Positions 1 to 8,481 of a stretch of 64,000 nucleotides of DNA are shown here, in pieces. The stretch spans positions 186,001 to 250,000 of the forward strand of contig NZ_JAEULZ010000046.1 in assembly GCF_016793485.1 (NCBI RefSeq), written 5' to 3'. Under the pieces are notes generated by a model. It was not told the origin of the DNA and ran no database searches. It saw only the letters and a list, made by a program, of their open reading frames with translations. Each line of letters starts with the position of its first letter. Position 1 is the first letter of the stretch. A program made the translations under genes and the position numbers. The DNA comes from Mesorhizobium sp. GTDB taxonomy: Bacteria > Pseudomonadota > Alphaproteobacteria > Rhizobiales > Rhizobiaceae.

Positions 1-938
1 AAGGCCCGACCATGCACATCGGCGCGGCTGTGGCCAAGGCTATGTCGGGCTGGTTCAATCTTTCAAGGCTCGATCTGCATGCCCTGCTCGCCGCCGGGGC
101 GGGAGCCGGCCTGGCCGCGGCCTTCAACGCGCCGCTGGCAGGGGTGTTGTTCGTCCTGGAGGAAACCCGCAAACAGTTTCCGCACAGCTTTCGCAGCTAC
201 TCGGCCGTCATCCTCGCAACCGTGGCCAGTGTGATCCTGAGCAGCATCATCGCCGGCGGCGAGCCGCTGATGAAGATGGACGCCACCGCGATCCCGCTGA
301 ATCTGTTACCGGCCTTCGCGGGGTTGGGCGTGGTGCTCGGGCTCGCCGGCGCGGCGTTCAACACGTCGCTCGTCTGGTCGCTCGACCGCGCGCAGGCCCT
401 TGGACAAAGGTTCTCGTTCTATCTGCTTCCGGCCGTCGCCGGCTTTGCCGTCGGCATCCTGCTCGTGCTGTTTCCAGACGCGACGCGCGGCGGTGAAACA
501 CTGTCGGTCGAACTGGTCGCGAAGAACCTGCCGCTGGTCACGATCGCCGGGCTTGTCGCGGCGAGGTTTCTGATGACGATGGTCAGCTATTCGACCGGCG
601 TCCCCGGCGGAATCTTCGCGCCGATACTGGGGCTCGCCACCGCGATTGGCCTGTTCTACGGCGCAGTCCTGGAGTTCGCATTTGCCTTGCCGCCGGGCGC
701 TTCCGTCGCGCTCGCCGCTGCCGCCATGGGCGGTTTGTTTGCAGCGACGGTGCAGGCTCCGCTGGTGGGGATCATCCTGGTGGCGGAGCTTACCGGCGCA
801 TACTCGCTGGTCTTGCCGGTCATGCTGACGACCGTTGTGGCGAGGATCGTGGCGGTGAGCCTGGGTACCCGGCCGATCTACGAAGTGCTGCTGGAGCGCG
901 CTCTCGCTCTTTCAGGACGGCCTACAGGCGAACGCTAG
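1..938 (+). CDS. ClC-family chloride channel/transporter, C-terminal part (5' end outside window)
   Basis: Membrane chloride channel or Cl-/H+ exchanger of the ClC family. The reading frame is open to the window edge and begins with Gly-Pro-Thr-Met-His-Ile-Gly, the tail of the GREGP(T)xxIG selectivity-filter motif, so the N-terminal third lies off the window. About 311 residues are visible, made of consecutive hydrophobic helices. The second filter motif GGIFAP and the late helices QAPLVGIILVAELTG are typical of the family. No CBS domains follow, so this is the short bacterial form. Its TAG stop shares the palindrome CTAG (935-938) with the stop of the convergent SelW-like gene. Confidence 0.92.
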   Translation, partial: GPTMHIGAAVAKAMSGWFNLSRLDLHALLAAGAGAGLAAAFNAPLAGVLFVLEETRKQFPHSFRSYSAVILATVASVILSSIIAGGEPLMKMDATAIPLNLLPAFAGLGVVLGLAGAAFNTSLVWSLDRAQALGQRFSFYLLPAVAGFAVGILLVLFPDATRGGETLSVELVAKNLPLVTIAGLVAARFLMTMVSYSTGVPGGIFAPILGLATAIGLFYGAVLEFAFALPPGASVALAAAAMGGLFAATVQAPLVGIILVAELTGAYSLVLPVMLTTVVARIVAVSLGTRPIYEVLLERALALSGRPTGER

Positions 939-1234
939 CCGGGCGTCGAAGCCTTGTGCTTGCGGTCGGAATGGCCGAGATCCCGCTCGGGGTCTATGAC
1001 GTCACGCACGAGTTGCTTCAGCTTTGCCGCGTCCGGAAAACCGCCGTCGCGCTTGCGGTCCCAGATAAGGGTTTCGTCGCACGCGATGGTGAAGATGCCA
1101 CCCGTCCCGGGGATGAGCACGACCTCGCCCAGATCGGTGCCGAAGGTGGACAGAAGCTCCTGCGCCATCCAGCCGGCCCGCAACAACCACTGGCACTGCG
1201 TGCAGTAGGTGATGCGGATGGCTGGGCTATTCAT
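935..1234 (-). CDS. SelT/SelW/SelH (Rdx) family protein
   Basis: Small thioredoxin-like redox protein of 99 residues. The N-terminal beta strand is followed by Cys11-Thr-Gln-Cys14, the CxxC motif that replaces the selenocysteine form in bacterial SelW relatives. The segment GTGGIFTI and the C-terminal LKQLVRDVIDP are also family-like. A longer frame exists upstream, but the ATG at 1234 overlaps the stop of the upstream RDD gene as ATGA, so the two are probably translationally coupled. The substrate is unknown; members are usually called selenoprotein W-related. Confidence 0.85.
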   Translation of the reverse strand: MNSPAIRITYCTQCQWLLRAGWMAQELLSTFGTDLGEVVLIPGTGGIFTIACDETLIWDRKRDGGFPDAAKLKQLVRDVIDPERDLGHSDRKHKASTPG

Positions 1235-2016
1235 GGGCTTGCTCTGACTACGGCAGTTCCGGCAATTCGATCGTACACCGGGTCCCGTTTGCGCGCCATC
1301 GAGATGGCTAGCCAAGCCAACCATGCCGCCATGATTATCGCGGAGACAATGGCTGCAACGGAGTAGGCCGGCGAGTTCAGGATGCTGGCTATGGCCTCCA
1401 AATTGTTGCCGGCCATGACGATCGGGATCTGGGTTAGAATGAAGGGAATACCGCCTATTTGCCAGGCGAACCGCCGGGCGAGCGCTCGGCCCCAGCCGAC
1501 GCCTCGAGGTTCCGGCGAGGCAACGCGGATCGCACGTATGCGCATGGCTGTCTTGCCGATCGTCCGGCCGTAGATCGCCTCCAGCACAACGAAATAGGCA
1601 AGCAGCGCGAGCAGTGCCCCCCAGGTGACGTTGTAACCCGCCTGAACGGCGAGTTGTCCCTCAGCGTCGAGCCAGAAGCTTTCAGAAACCGTGGTCGTTG
1701 AGACCTCTCCGCTTTCCACCCGGCTTACGACCAGTACGCGGGACGTGTCGAAGCCAAGCAAAGACGTGCGACAGTCCTGCACGTGGGTCGGGTTCGTGAT
1801 CTGAGTTTGTAAGCCGGCGGGAAGGGCGCTTAACGACGTGCAGTTTGTGCGCGTCACGCCGAAATTGCTTTGGATGTAACCGCCGGTCAGAGCGAAAAGA
1901 ACTGCAACAAGAATCTGAAGCGGCAGCAGCACGCAAGCCGCATCAATCACAAACGCCGCCAAGCGTCGCCAGAAACCCGCTCGCAGCAGTCCTTCCGACT
2001 CACTTCGGAATGTCAT
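1231..2016 (-). CDS. RDD family membrane protein
   Basis: Integral membrane protein of 261 residues. Near the N-terminus it has the RDD signature (Arg17/Arg18 and Asp25 in GFWRRLAAFVID), then a helix, a roughly 75-residue polar region, a second helix and the late motif YGRTIGKTAMRIR typical of RDD domains. Two more hydrophobic segments follow. I chose the ATG at 2016 because GGGGGC lies five bases before it; ATGs further upstream lack this. It is coupled to the SelW-like gene. RDD proteins have been linked to transport, but nothing here shows a substrate. Confidence 0.82.
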   Translation of the reverse strand: MTFRSESEGLLRAGFWRRLAAFVIDAACVLLPLQILVAVLFALTGGYIQSNFGVTRTNCTSLSALPAGLQTQITNPTHVQDCRTSLLGFDTSRVLVVSRVESGEVSTTTVSESFWLDAEGQLAVQAGYNVTWGALLALLAYFVVLEAIYGRTIGKTAMRIRAIRVASPEPRGVGWGRALARRFAWQIGGIPFILTQIPIVMAGNNLEAIASILNSPAYSVAAIVSAIIMAAWLAWLAISMARKRDPVYDRIAGTAVVRASP

Positions 2017-2084
2017 TCTTGCCCCCATAGCACGTCGCAGACGTGCACTAGGCAAACGCAGAATTCAACCGGAAGAATGTAGAG

Positions 2085-2834
2085 CTACGCTGCGCTGAGC
2101 TTCGCCAGCGTCGCGTCGTCGACCTCGAAATTGGCGTAGACGTTCTGGACGTCGTCGTCGTCCTCGAGCGTGGCGACGAGTTTCATGAGCGACTGGGCGC
2201 GCTCCTCGTCGACCGGGATATTGTTCTGGGGTTTCCAGATCGCCTTCACCGATTCAGCTTCGCCGAGCGCATCCTCAAGTGCCTTGGAGACGTCATTGAT
2301 GCTTTCGAACGCCGACAGGATGGTGTGGCCCTCTTCGTCGGATTGTACGTCGTCGGCGCCGGCTTCGATTGCGGCTTCCATCACCTTGTCGGCGTTCCCG
2401 ATGGATGCCGGATAGTAAATCTCGCCGGCACGGTCCCACATGAAGGAAACCGAGCCGGTTTCGCCGAGGGCGCCACCAGCCTTGGTGAAGGCAGCGCGCA
2501 CGTTGGAGGCCGAACGGTTACGGTTGTCGGTCAGCACTTCCACGATGACAGCGACGCCGCCCGGCCCGTAGCCCTCGTAGCGGACCTCTTCGTAGTTGTC
2601 GCCTTCGCCACCCGCAGCCTTGTTGATCGCGCGCTGGATGTTGTCCTTTGGCATTGACTCGGCCTTGGCGTTCTGGATGGCCAGTCGAAGGCGCGGGTTC
2701 ATGGCCGGGTCGGGCATCCCGGTCTTGGCGGCAACCGTGATTTCTCGCGCCAGCTTGGAGAACAGCTTTGACCGCATGGCATCCTGGCGGCCCTTGCGGT
2801 GCATGATGTTCTTGAACTGTGAATGGCCGGCCAT
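2085..2834 (-). CDS. yebC: YebC/PmpR family transcriptional regulator / translation factor
   Basis: Full-length 249-residue YebC-family protein. It starts with the hallmark [14 protein letters not shown] and carries [11 protein letters not shown] and [14 protein letters not shown], both diagnostic of the family. Members act in the cytoplasm; TACO1-like members relieve ribosome stalling at proline runs and others bind DNA as regulators. It stands alone on the minus strand, 69 bp downstream of the RDD gene start on the same strand. Often it sits next to ruvCAB, which is not seen here. Confidence 0.95.
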   Translation of the reverse strand: MAGHSQFKNIMHRKGRQDAMRSKLFSKLAREITVAAKTGMPDPAMNPRLRLAIQNAKAESMPKDNIQRAINKAAGGEGDNYEEVRYEGYGPGGVAVIVEVLTDNRNRSASNVRAAFTKAGGALGETGSVSFMWDRAGEIYYPASIGNADKVMEAAIEAGADDVQSDEEGHTILSAFESINDVSKALEDALGEAESVKAIWKPQNNIPVDEERAQSLMKLVATLEDDDDVQNVYANFEVDDATLAKLSAA

Positions 2835-2913
2835 CTAGCCCCCGTTTGTCGTCTGGCGAGTTTTCGGAATGGCGCGCCTTATAGATAAAACGTCGGGCAA
2901 CGTCTAGATCGCC

Positions 2914-2933
2914 GTGCGTCCGTACGGACGCAC
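2914..2933. repeat. 20-bp perfect palindrome without spacer
   Basis: Two 10-base arms (gtgcgtccgt and its reverse complement) meet with no loop, in the 285-bp gap between yebC and the MBL-fold gene. It could be a protein-binding site or part of a dispersed repeat together with the larger inverted repeat about 25 bp downstream. Confidence 0.7.
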
Positions 2934-2957
2934 AAAGGACGATCTAAACTATTGATA

Positions 2958-3007
2958 GAGCTTCGGACCGACCCGAAAACCGGATTCCACTTTTCGGTCC
3001 GATGCTC
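2958..3007. repeat. 50-bp inverted repeat, likely dispersed Rhizobiales intergenic element
   Basis: Outer arms of 13 bases (2958-2970 and 2995-3007) pair with one mismatch. The interior contains CCGAAAA and TTTTCGG around an aaaccggattccac core. I recall very similar sequences (aaccggttcccacttttcgg) scattered between genes in Mesorhizobium and relatives, so I read it as a copy of a palindromic intergenic repeat rather than a gene-specific site. Confidence 0.65.
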
Positions 3008-3119
3008 CGTCGACGAGCAAAGCCGGCTCGCGAAAACGTGACTCTGTAAGAACTCGATTGGCTAGCGGATATCGTCCCGCGCGCTATCGTTGAGGCCCAC
3101 ACATTGCCGGAAGACAGAG

Positions 3120-3962
3120 ATGCTTCGCTGTTTCGCCCCTGTGTTGACCACCCTGCTGGCCGCCTTGCTGTCCGGGTCGCTGAGCGCCTGGGCGCAAGAG
3201 GAGCCGCCGCCATCGCGATGCGTTGCGATTGCCAATGCGCTCCCCTCGGCGACCTACGCGAACTTCACGCCGTCGCAGGCTTCGTCCCCGATCCTCGCCC
3301 AGACCTTTGTTGATGGGGACGTGACGATAACCTACGCGGGACACTCGACCTACATCATCGAGACGCCGGGCGGCGTGCGCATCGCAACCGATTTCTCCGG
3401 CGTCTATGGCGGCGACCCGCTGCCGCGCGTTGCGACCATGAACAAGGCGCATCGGACCCATTTCACCGACTTTCCCGACCCGGCAATCGAATATGTGCTT
3501 CGCGGCTGGAATCCCGAGGGTGGGCCGGCAAGGCACGCGGTGGTCGTCGATGACGTCTATATCCGCAACGTGCCGACCGACATCCGCAACTGGGGCGGCG
3601 GTCTCGAACCCGACGGCAATTCGATTTTCATCTTCGAGGTCGCCGGTCTGTGCATCGGCCACCTTGGGCACCTGCACACGCGCCTGAGCGATCAGCAGTT
3701 CGGCCAGATCGGGCGGCTGGACATCCTGATGGTGCCGATCGACGGAGGAATGACGCAGTCGCTTGGTTCGATGAGCGAGATCGTGACCCGGCTCTACTCG
3801 TCGATGATCCTGCCGATGCATCGGCATTCGACCCCGCTCGGCGAATTCACCGGCATGATGGGGGAGGGTTTTCGGGTCGAATTTCGGCCGAGCCGATCGC
3901 TGAAAGTTTCGCTGAAGACGCTGCCCAGCCGGCCGACCATAGTCGTGCTTGAAGGAATTTGA
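3120..3962 (+). CDS. Secreted MBL-fold metallo-hydrolase-like protein with atypical metal motif
   Basis: 280 residues. A signal peptide ends about Ala-Trp-Ala25, so the mature protein is probably periplasmic. The fold signature is present: TYAGHSTYIIETPGGVRIATDF, then GHLGHLH at 181-186 and a late LPMHRH. The usual HxHxDH motif is replaced by NKAHRTHF (His111, His114), so the active site departs from the standard dinuclear site. I chose the ATG at 3120 because it opens the signal peptide; the upstream ATG adds ten unrelated residues. It resembles UlaG-like lactonase relatives, but the substrate is unknown. Confidence 0.78.
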   Translation: MLRCFAPVLTTLLAALLSGSLSAWAQEEPPPSRCVAIANALPSATYANFTPSQASSPILAQTFVDGDVTITYAGHSTYIIETPGGVRIATDFSGVYGGDPLPRVATMNKAHRTHFTDFPDPAIEYVLRGWNPEGGPARHAVVVDDVYIRNVPTDIRNWGGGLEPDGNSIFIFEVAGLCIGHLGHLHTRLSDQQFGQIGRLDILMVPIDGGMTQSLGSMSEIVTRLYSSMILPMHRHSTPLGEFTGMMGEGFRVEFRPSRSLKVSLKTLPSRPTIVVLEGI

Positions 3963-4000
3963 CGACTGAACCTGTTCCGGTTTGTCTGAACAGCCTGCAC

Positions 4001-4768
4001 TCAGTGCGGGTCCGCCGGTCCCTTTTTCTTCTTGCGACGCGCCAGCATGTTCAGTCCTTCGACCAACGCCGAGAAGCCCATCGCTGCGTAGATGTAGCCT
4101 TTCGGAACATGGACGCCCATGCCATCCGCGATCAGGGTCATGCCGATCATCAGGAGAAACCCGAGCGCGAGCATGACGATGGTGGGGTTCTTGGCGATGA
4201 AGTTGGCCAGCGGCGTCGCGGCGAGCAGCATTACCGTCACGGCGCAGATGACCGCGATGTACATGATGGCGATTTCGTCCGTCATGCCGACTGCTGTGAT
4301 GATGGAGTCGATCGAGAAGACGAGGTCGAGCAGCAGGATCTGGAAGATCGCGCCGCTCAGCGAAAGCTGGAGCGTTTGACCAATCATGTTCTCCTTGTCG
4401 TCATCGGGATCGACGGAATGATGGATTTCCTTCGTCGCCTTCCAGACAAGAAACAGGCCGCCGGCGATCAGGATGATGTCACGCCAGGAGAAGGGCTGGT
4501 CGAACAGCGTGAAGAGCGGTGTCGTCAACTGCACGATGAAGGATATGGTCGCGAGCAGCAGCAGCCGCATGATGAGCGCCGCGCCGATGCCAAGCCGCCG
4601 CGCGCGAGCCCGCTGATGTTCAGGCAGCTTGTTGGTCAGGATGGAAATGAAGATCAGGTTGTCGATGCCGAGGACGATCTCGAGCACGACCAGCGTCAGA
4701 AGCGCGACCCAGGCAGTCGGATCCCCCGTCCACACGAAGTGCGGCGCGAGAAAGTCGATGATCGGCAT
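4001..4768 (-). CDS. TerC family integral membrane protein
   Basis: 255 residues with about seven to eight hydrophobic helices. It has the TerC signatures [16 protein letters not shown] and [15 protein letters not shown], whose intramembrane acidic residues are proposed to bind metal ions. The C-terminus is lysine-rich (RRKKKK). TerC proteins are linked to tellurite resistance and to Mn2+ export in other bacteria. I prefer the ATG at 4768 because GGGGAC lies just upstream; an in-frame ATG at 4783 would add five residues. It is convergent with the MBL-fold gene. Confidence 0.9.
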   Translation of the reverse strand: MPIIDFLAPHFVWTGDPTAWVALLTLVVLEIVLGIDNLIFISILTNKLPEHQRARARRLGIGAALIMRLLLLATISFIVQLTTPLFTLFDQPFSWRDIILIAGGLFLVWKATKEIHHSVDPDDDKENMIGQTLQLSLSGAIFQILLLDLVFSIDSIITAVGMTDEIAIMYIAVICAVTVMLLAATPLANFIAKNPTIVMLALGFLLMIGMTLIADGMGVHVPKGYIYAAMGFSALVEGLNMLARRKKKKGPADPH

Positions 4769-4842
4769 GTCTTTTGTCCCCAAGGCATGTCAGCTGGATC
4801 GGCTTGGGCGCCAAGTAGGGCTCGCCCGGGCTTTCGTCAATG

Positions 4843-5667
4843 TCAGGACCAGAAAGAAGGCGCCGTTTCTTCCAGCCTGGGCCCGCGCCGGAACGGCGCG
4901 ATCCCTTCCGCCAGCCCCGTGCGGTCGGAAATATCGACCCCGATGCCGCAAAGCGTGGCAGGTCCGCGGGCCGCTTCGAAGCGCCCCTTGGGAACTTTCG
5001 AAAGAAAGCGGCTGAGCGGCTCTTCCTTGTCCATGCCGAGCGAGGAGTCATAGTCGCCGCACATGCCGGCGTCGGTGATATAGGCGGTCCCGCCGTTCAA
5101 GATCTGGTGATCGGCGGTGGGCTGGTGCGTATGCGTGCCGACCACGAGGCTGACCTTGCCGTCGAGGAAATGACCGAAGCACATCTTTTCCGATGTAGCC
5201 TCGGCATGAAAATCGAAGATCGCTGCATCGGCCTGTTCGCCCAGCGGGCAGGCGGCCACTTCCCGCTCCGCGCTCATGAAGGGGTCGTCGAGTTCCGGAT
5301 GCATGAAGACGCGGCCCATGATGTTGGCGACCAGCACTCGAGCGCCATTCCTGGCCATATAAACGCCCGACCCACGGCCTGGCGTGCCTTTCGGATAGTT
5401 GGCCGGTCGCAGGAAACGGTCCTCGCGTGCAGCGAAGGTCAGCGCCTCGCGCTGGTCCCAGACATGATTGCCGGTGGTCACCACATCGGCTCCAGACGCG
5501 AGCGTCGCCTGGAAGATTTCTTCCGTGATGCCGAACCCGCCGGCCGCGTTCTCGCCGTTGACGATGACGAAATCGAGCCGGAAATCGGAGATCAGTCCGG
5601 GCAGTTGCTCCCAGACCGCAGTGCGTCCCGATTTGCCGACCATGTCGCCGAGAAAGAGAAGTCTCAT
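4843..5667 (-). CDS. YmdB-type metallophosphoesterase (TIGR00282 family)
   Basis: 274 residues, the usual length for this family. Metal-site motifs are clear: MRLLFLGDMVGKSGR, VIVNGENAAGG, TTGNHVWD, DFHAEATSEK and VVGTHTHQPTAD. Bacillus YmdB hydrolyses 2',3'- and 3',5'-cyclic nucleotides and affects RNA turnover and biofilm decisions; the role in alphaproteobacteria is less clear. It lies 8 bp downstream of the cyclo-ligase gene on the same strand, so the two are probably one operon. Confidence 0.92.
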   Translation of the reverse strand: MRLLFLGDMVGKSGRTAVWEQLPGLISDFRLDFVIVNGENAAGGFGITEEIFQATLASGADVVTTGNHVWDQREALTFAAREDRFLRPANYPKGTPGRGSGVYMARNGARVLVANIMGRVFMHPELDDPFMSAEREVAACPLGEQADAAIFDFHAEATSEKMCFGHFLDGKVSLVVGTHTHQPTADHQILNGGTAYITDAGMCGDYDSSLGMDKEEPLSRFLSKVPKGRFEAARGPATLCGIGVDISDRTGLAEGIAPFRRGPRLEETAPSFWS

Positions 5668-5675
5668 AGCTCTTT

Positions 5676-6260
5676 CTATAGAGGCGTCAGGAAGCGGCGC
5701 AAACCGCTTTCGGTCAGGATTTCGGGGATGACCACGTCATGCGGCTCGTCCGGCACGAGCGTCACCTGCTGGCAGTCAAAGGCGATACCGATGAGGCGAG
5801 GGGACTGCCCTTTCGCGACCAGCTTGGCAATTGCGCGATCGTAATAGCCTGCGCCATAGCCTATTCGGTGGCCCCGATGATCGAAGGCGGCCAGTGGCAC
5901 AAGCATGATCGACGGATCCAGCGTCTCGGCATCCTCGCCAGGCCCCAGGGTGCCGAAGCCCATGTCGATCAACGCACTTTCCTGCATCAGGGCGCGAAAC
6001 TCGATCGTCGTCCTGTCGAGGATGGCGGGAAGGCAGACCCGTGCGCCGTTCTCCTCAAGCGCGGACATCAGCGGACGGACATCCACTTCGGACCGCATCG
6101 GCCAGAAACCGGAGACGACCGTTCCGGGAGCCGGAGCTATGCTGTCCGCCGCGCTCGCCATGGCCAGGGATTGCTCGATGCGCCAGGCCGGCTCCAACGC
6201 ATCGCGCCGGGCCAGCGCGTCGCGCCTGAGTTCGCGTTTCAGGTCTTTCGGAGAGGGCAT
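5676..6260 (-). CDS. 5-formyltetrahydrofolate cyclo-ligase (MTHFS)
   Basis: Converts 5-formyl-THF to 5,10-methenyl-THF using ATP. The 194 residues include the N-terminal basic segment KDLKRELRRDALARRDAL, VSGFWPMRSEVD, and the nucleotide-binding C-terminus GHRIGYGAGYYDRAIA. I start it at the ATG at 6260; an ATG 36 bases upstream extends into the region assigned to 6S RNA. In many proteobacteria the 6S RNA gene is immediately upstream of this gene (ssrS-ygfA in E. coli), and a matching RNA is present here. Confidence 0.92.
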   Translation of the reverse strand: MPSPKDLKRELRRDALARRDALEPAWRIEQSLAMASAADSIAPAPGTVVSGFWPMRSEVDVRPLMSALEENGARVCLPAILDRTTIEFRALMQESALIDMGFGTLGPGEDAETLDPSIMLVPLAAFDHRGHRIGYGAGYYDRAIAKLVAKGQSPRLIGIAFDCQQVTLVPDEPHDVVIPEILTESGLRRFLTPL

Positions 6261-6304
6261 GATATTACGGAAAAGTTCGCGGTAGCGGCGATCCACGCGA
6301 CCGG

Positions 6305-6441
6305 TGGAGAAGTCGATCCCGGGAACCTACAAAGTAGGTGGGCGCCGTGTGTCCGAACCCACGGGTCCGGTCAGGGACAGCTCCCTAGGGATCAATAAGG
6401 CCCCGGGGAAATGTCTCTCCTGCCGGGAAGCGCAGACCGCC
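6305..6441 (-). ncRNA. ssrS: 6S RNA candidate (ssrS)
   Basis: Read on the minus strand, this region contains segments I recognise from alphaproteobacterial 6S RNAs: GGGGCCUUAUUGAUCCC, GAGCUGUCCCUGACCGG, GGUUCGGACAC and a terminal hairpin ACCUAC-UUU-GUAGGU. 6S RNA mimics an open promoter and sequesters sigma70 holoenzyme in stationary phase. It lies directly upstream of the 5-formyl-THF cyclo-ligase gene, the classical location. A TATATA box at 6448-6453 sits just before the proposed 5' end. Exact ends are estimates. Confidence 0.68.
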
Positions 6442-6543
6442 TCCGCCTATATAGGCGCGCCAGTCCTCAACCGCCATCGAAATCGGCGCCTGATGCTGCC
6501 CAAAACGAGACCCCTCACAAAACAACATGGTTAAGCGTCAGGG

Positions 6544-6559
6544 TTAAGTGGGGCTTAAC
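6544..6559 (+). promoter_or_regulatory. CtrA-type box upstream of first Omp25-like gene
   Basis: TTAAGTGGGGCTTAAC is a perfect TTAA-N7-TTAAC, the full binding consensus of the cell-cycle regulator CtrA. It is 75 bp before the ATG at 6634. A further GGTTAAG half-site lies about 15 bp upstream. Confidence 0.6.
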
Positions 6560-6633
6560 CTTTGCAATTCATTATCCCTAACGAAGGTTCAAGGGATTCG
6601 GGCGGGCGCCCGATCAGACCAGGGGTGACACGC

Positions 6634-7407
6634 ATGTATCGATTCGTAAAAAGAGCACTCTTTGCCGCAGTCGTCGCTGGCGCGACGGGTCCGGCCTATT
6701 CCGCCGATATCATCGAGGAGCCGGTTGTCGTGCCTGCCGTGGTTGGCGGATGGTACATGCGCGGCTACATCGGCATGAGCAACCAGTTCTTCGACGGGCT
6801 GGAATCAGAGTTGTTCTCCGTCCCATACGCCCATGGCTGGTATGATGAGGGCGGCTTCGCATCGGCGCCGATCTTTGGTGGCGGCCTCGGTTACAAGTTC
6901 AACGACTACTTCCGCAGCGACGTGACCGTCGAGTGGCGCGGCAAGTCGGACTTCAACGCGCTGGACTGGCTGCAGGCTGACGAACTCGATCCGGCCATCA
7001 CAACCAACGAATATACGGGCAAGAAGTCCGAACTCGCCTTCCTGCTCAACGGCTACTATGATTTCGGCAATTTCTACGGCATCACGCCTTATGTCGGCGC
7101 CGGCATCGGCGCCTCGTACAACACGATCTCCAGCTTCCGCGATGCAAACATCCAGAACAGCGGCGGCGGTTGGGCAGGCGACAATTCCGAGTGGAACCTT
7201 GCATGGGCATTGCATGCAGGTATGGGCATCCAGGCGACCGAACGCATGACGATCGACCTGGGCTACAGCTTCACGTCGCTGGGCGATGCCAAGACCGGCA
7301 TCGTCTACAATGACGATCCGGCATACAACATGGACAACGACGGCATCGACTTTAAGAGCATTTATTCGCACGACTTCAAGCTCGGCGTTCGCTACTCGCT
7401 CTATTGA
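6634..7407 (+). CDS. Omp25/31-like outer-membrane beta-barrel protein
   Basis: 257 residues. The signal peptide is basic then hydrophobic and ends at about YSA-D. The mature protein alternates aromatic and glycine-rich strands, with WYMRGYIGMSNQ near the start, GITPYVGAGIGASYN in the middle, and ends KLGVRYSLY, the C-terminal aromatic signature of barrels recognised by BamA. The start at 6634 opens the signal peptide; the longer frame is leader-free. It is a paralogue of the next gene. Likely a structural or porin-like surface protein as in Brucella Omp25/31, with the ligand unknown. Confidence 0.85.
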   Translation: MYRFVKRALFAAVVAGATGPAYSADIIEEPVVVPAVVGGWYMRGYIGMSNQFFDGLESELFSVPYAHGWYDEGGFASAPIFGGGLGYKFNDYFRSDVTVEWRGKSDFNALDWLQADELDPAITTNEYTGKKSELAFLLNGYYDFGNFYGITPYVGAGIGASYNTISSFRDANIQNSGGGWAGDNSEWNLAWALHAGMGIQATERMTIDLGYSFTSLGDAKTGIVYNDDPAYNMDNDGIDFKSIYSHDFKLGVRYSLY

Positions 7408-7423
7408 TAGCTCGCACATTCAC

Positions 7424-7454
7424 AAAAAAGGCCCCGATCCCGGGGCCTTTTTTT
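7424..7454 (+). terminator. Intrinsic terminator after first Omp25-like gene
   Basis: GC-rich stem ggcccc-gatc-cggggcc style hairpin flanked by six A's and followed by seven T's, 16 bp after the stop at 7407. Confidence 0.9.
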
Positions 7455-7522
7455 GTTCTGGGAAGTGTGTTGTCGCGACGCGATAAGCATTTGAAATTAA
7501 ATGATTTCGCGGGCGGTCATGG

Positions 7523-7538
7523 TTAACCTGCATTTAAC
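7523..7538 (+). promoter_or_regulatory. CtrA-type box upstream of second Omp25-like gene
   Basis: TTAACCTGCATTTAAC is a perfect TTAA-N7-TTAAC, 71 bp before the ATG at 7609, almost the same distance as in the paralogous gene upstream. A third TTAAC half-site follows at about 7547. Confidence 0.62.
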
Positions 7539-7608
7539 CTGTATAGTTAACAATGCACTCTCGAACGGGTGGGCGATTGTCGCCCGGTGCTATTTCGGGA
7601 GTTTCACC

Positions 7609-8457
7609 ATGAAGATGCCCTTGCGTTTTCTTCTGTCGATTGCGGTGCTGTCGCCGGTCGCGGCCAGCGCCGCAGATTACGATCCGCCGCTGGTCGTGGA
7701 AGAGGCTGCGGAATACGTGCCCGTGGAGGTCGGCTCCGGCTGGTATCTGCGCGGCGACGTCGGCTATTCCTTCAGCCATCCTTTCCAAGAGGAGGTGTGG
7801 TCGGTCGGTGGCGAGCAGGTGTCCTCCAGCGACAACGCTTTTACCGGCAGCATCGGCATGGGCTACAACTTCACGGACTACTTCCGGGGTGACCTGAATT
7901 TCAGCATCCTGCCCAGCAACGACATGAGCAACAGCGAGATGGTTGCTGATGCCTGCGCCGGCTCGACGCTGGTGTTCGACGGCACCAATTTGAACCCTGC
8001 GCCAGCGCTGGCGGATTGCCGGGTGTCCAACTATGGCGAGAACAAGGGTTATGCCTTGATGGCCAATGCCTACGTCGATCTCGGCACATATGTCGGCATC
8101 ACGCCATACGTCGGCGGCGGTCTGGGCGTAGCCTACAACAAATACTACAAGTCGACGGGCGGTCGCGATTGCGTGGCGGTTGCTCCTGACGGCCCCAACG
8201 GCGAAGGCGGCTTCTTCTGTACAGATCCGGACGGATATGGCGGCGCCATCCAGTCGGAAAGCCAGTACAATCTCGCCTATTCCCTGGCTGCGGGTCTTTC
8301 CTACCAGATGACCAAGAATGTCTCCGTCGACTTGGGCTACGAATACACCTCGGTTCCGGACGCCCTTTACGTCGCCTACGATGATGGCGCCTTTGGCATC
8401 CAGCGGGGCATCGATTACCAGACGGTGAAGCTGGGTTTCCGCTACGACCTTTGGTAA
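7609..8457 (+). CDS. Omp25/31-like outer-membrane beta-barrel protein, second copy
   Basis: 282 residues. Signal peptide MKMPLRFLLSIAVLSPVAASAAD. It shares with its neighbour the mature start WYLRGDVGYSF, YNFTDYFRGDLNFS, GITPYVGGGLGVAYN and the closing strand KLGFRYDLW. Four cysteines lie in two extracellular-loop-like stretches (CAGSTL..ADC and RDC..FFC), which the first copy lacks and which could form disulfides. I chose the ATG at 7609, which follows CGGGAG and opens the signal peptide. The tandem arrangement suggests duplication. Confidence 0.85.
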   Translation: MKMPLRFLLSIAVLSPVAASAADYDPPLVVEEAAEYVPVEVGSGWYLRGDVGYSFSHPFQEEVWSVGGEQVSSSDNAFTGSIGMGYNFTDYFRGDLNFSILPSNDMSNSEMVADACAGSTLVFDGTNLNPAPALADCRVSNYGENKGYALMANAYVDLGTYVGITPYVGGGLGVAYNKYYKSTGGRDCVAVAPDGPNGEGGFFCTDPDGYGGAIQSESQYNLAYSLAAGLSYQMTKNVSVDLGYEYTSVPDALYVAYDDGAFGIQRGIDYQTVKLGFRYDLW

Positions 8458-8481
8458 GCGACTTACAGGACACCGTTGCTG

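Noticed and set aside
3959-5053. Plus-strand frame of 364 codons over terC and the YmdB-type gene
   Set aside because: Antisense to two recognised genes and with repetitive Arg/Asp/His-rich sequence.
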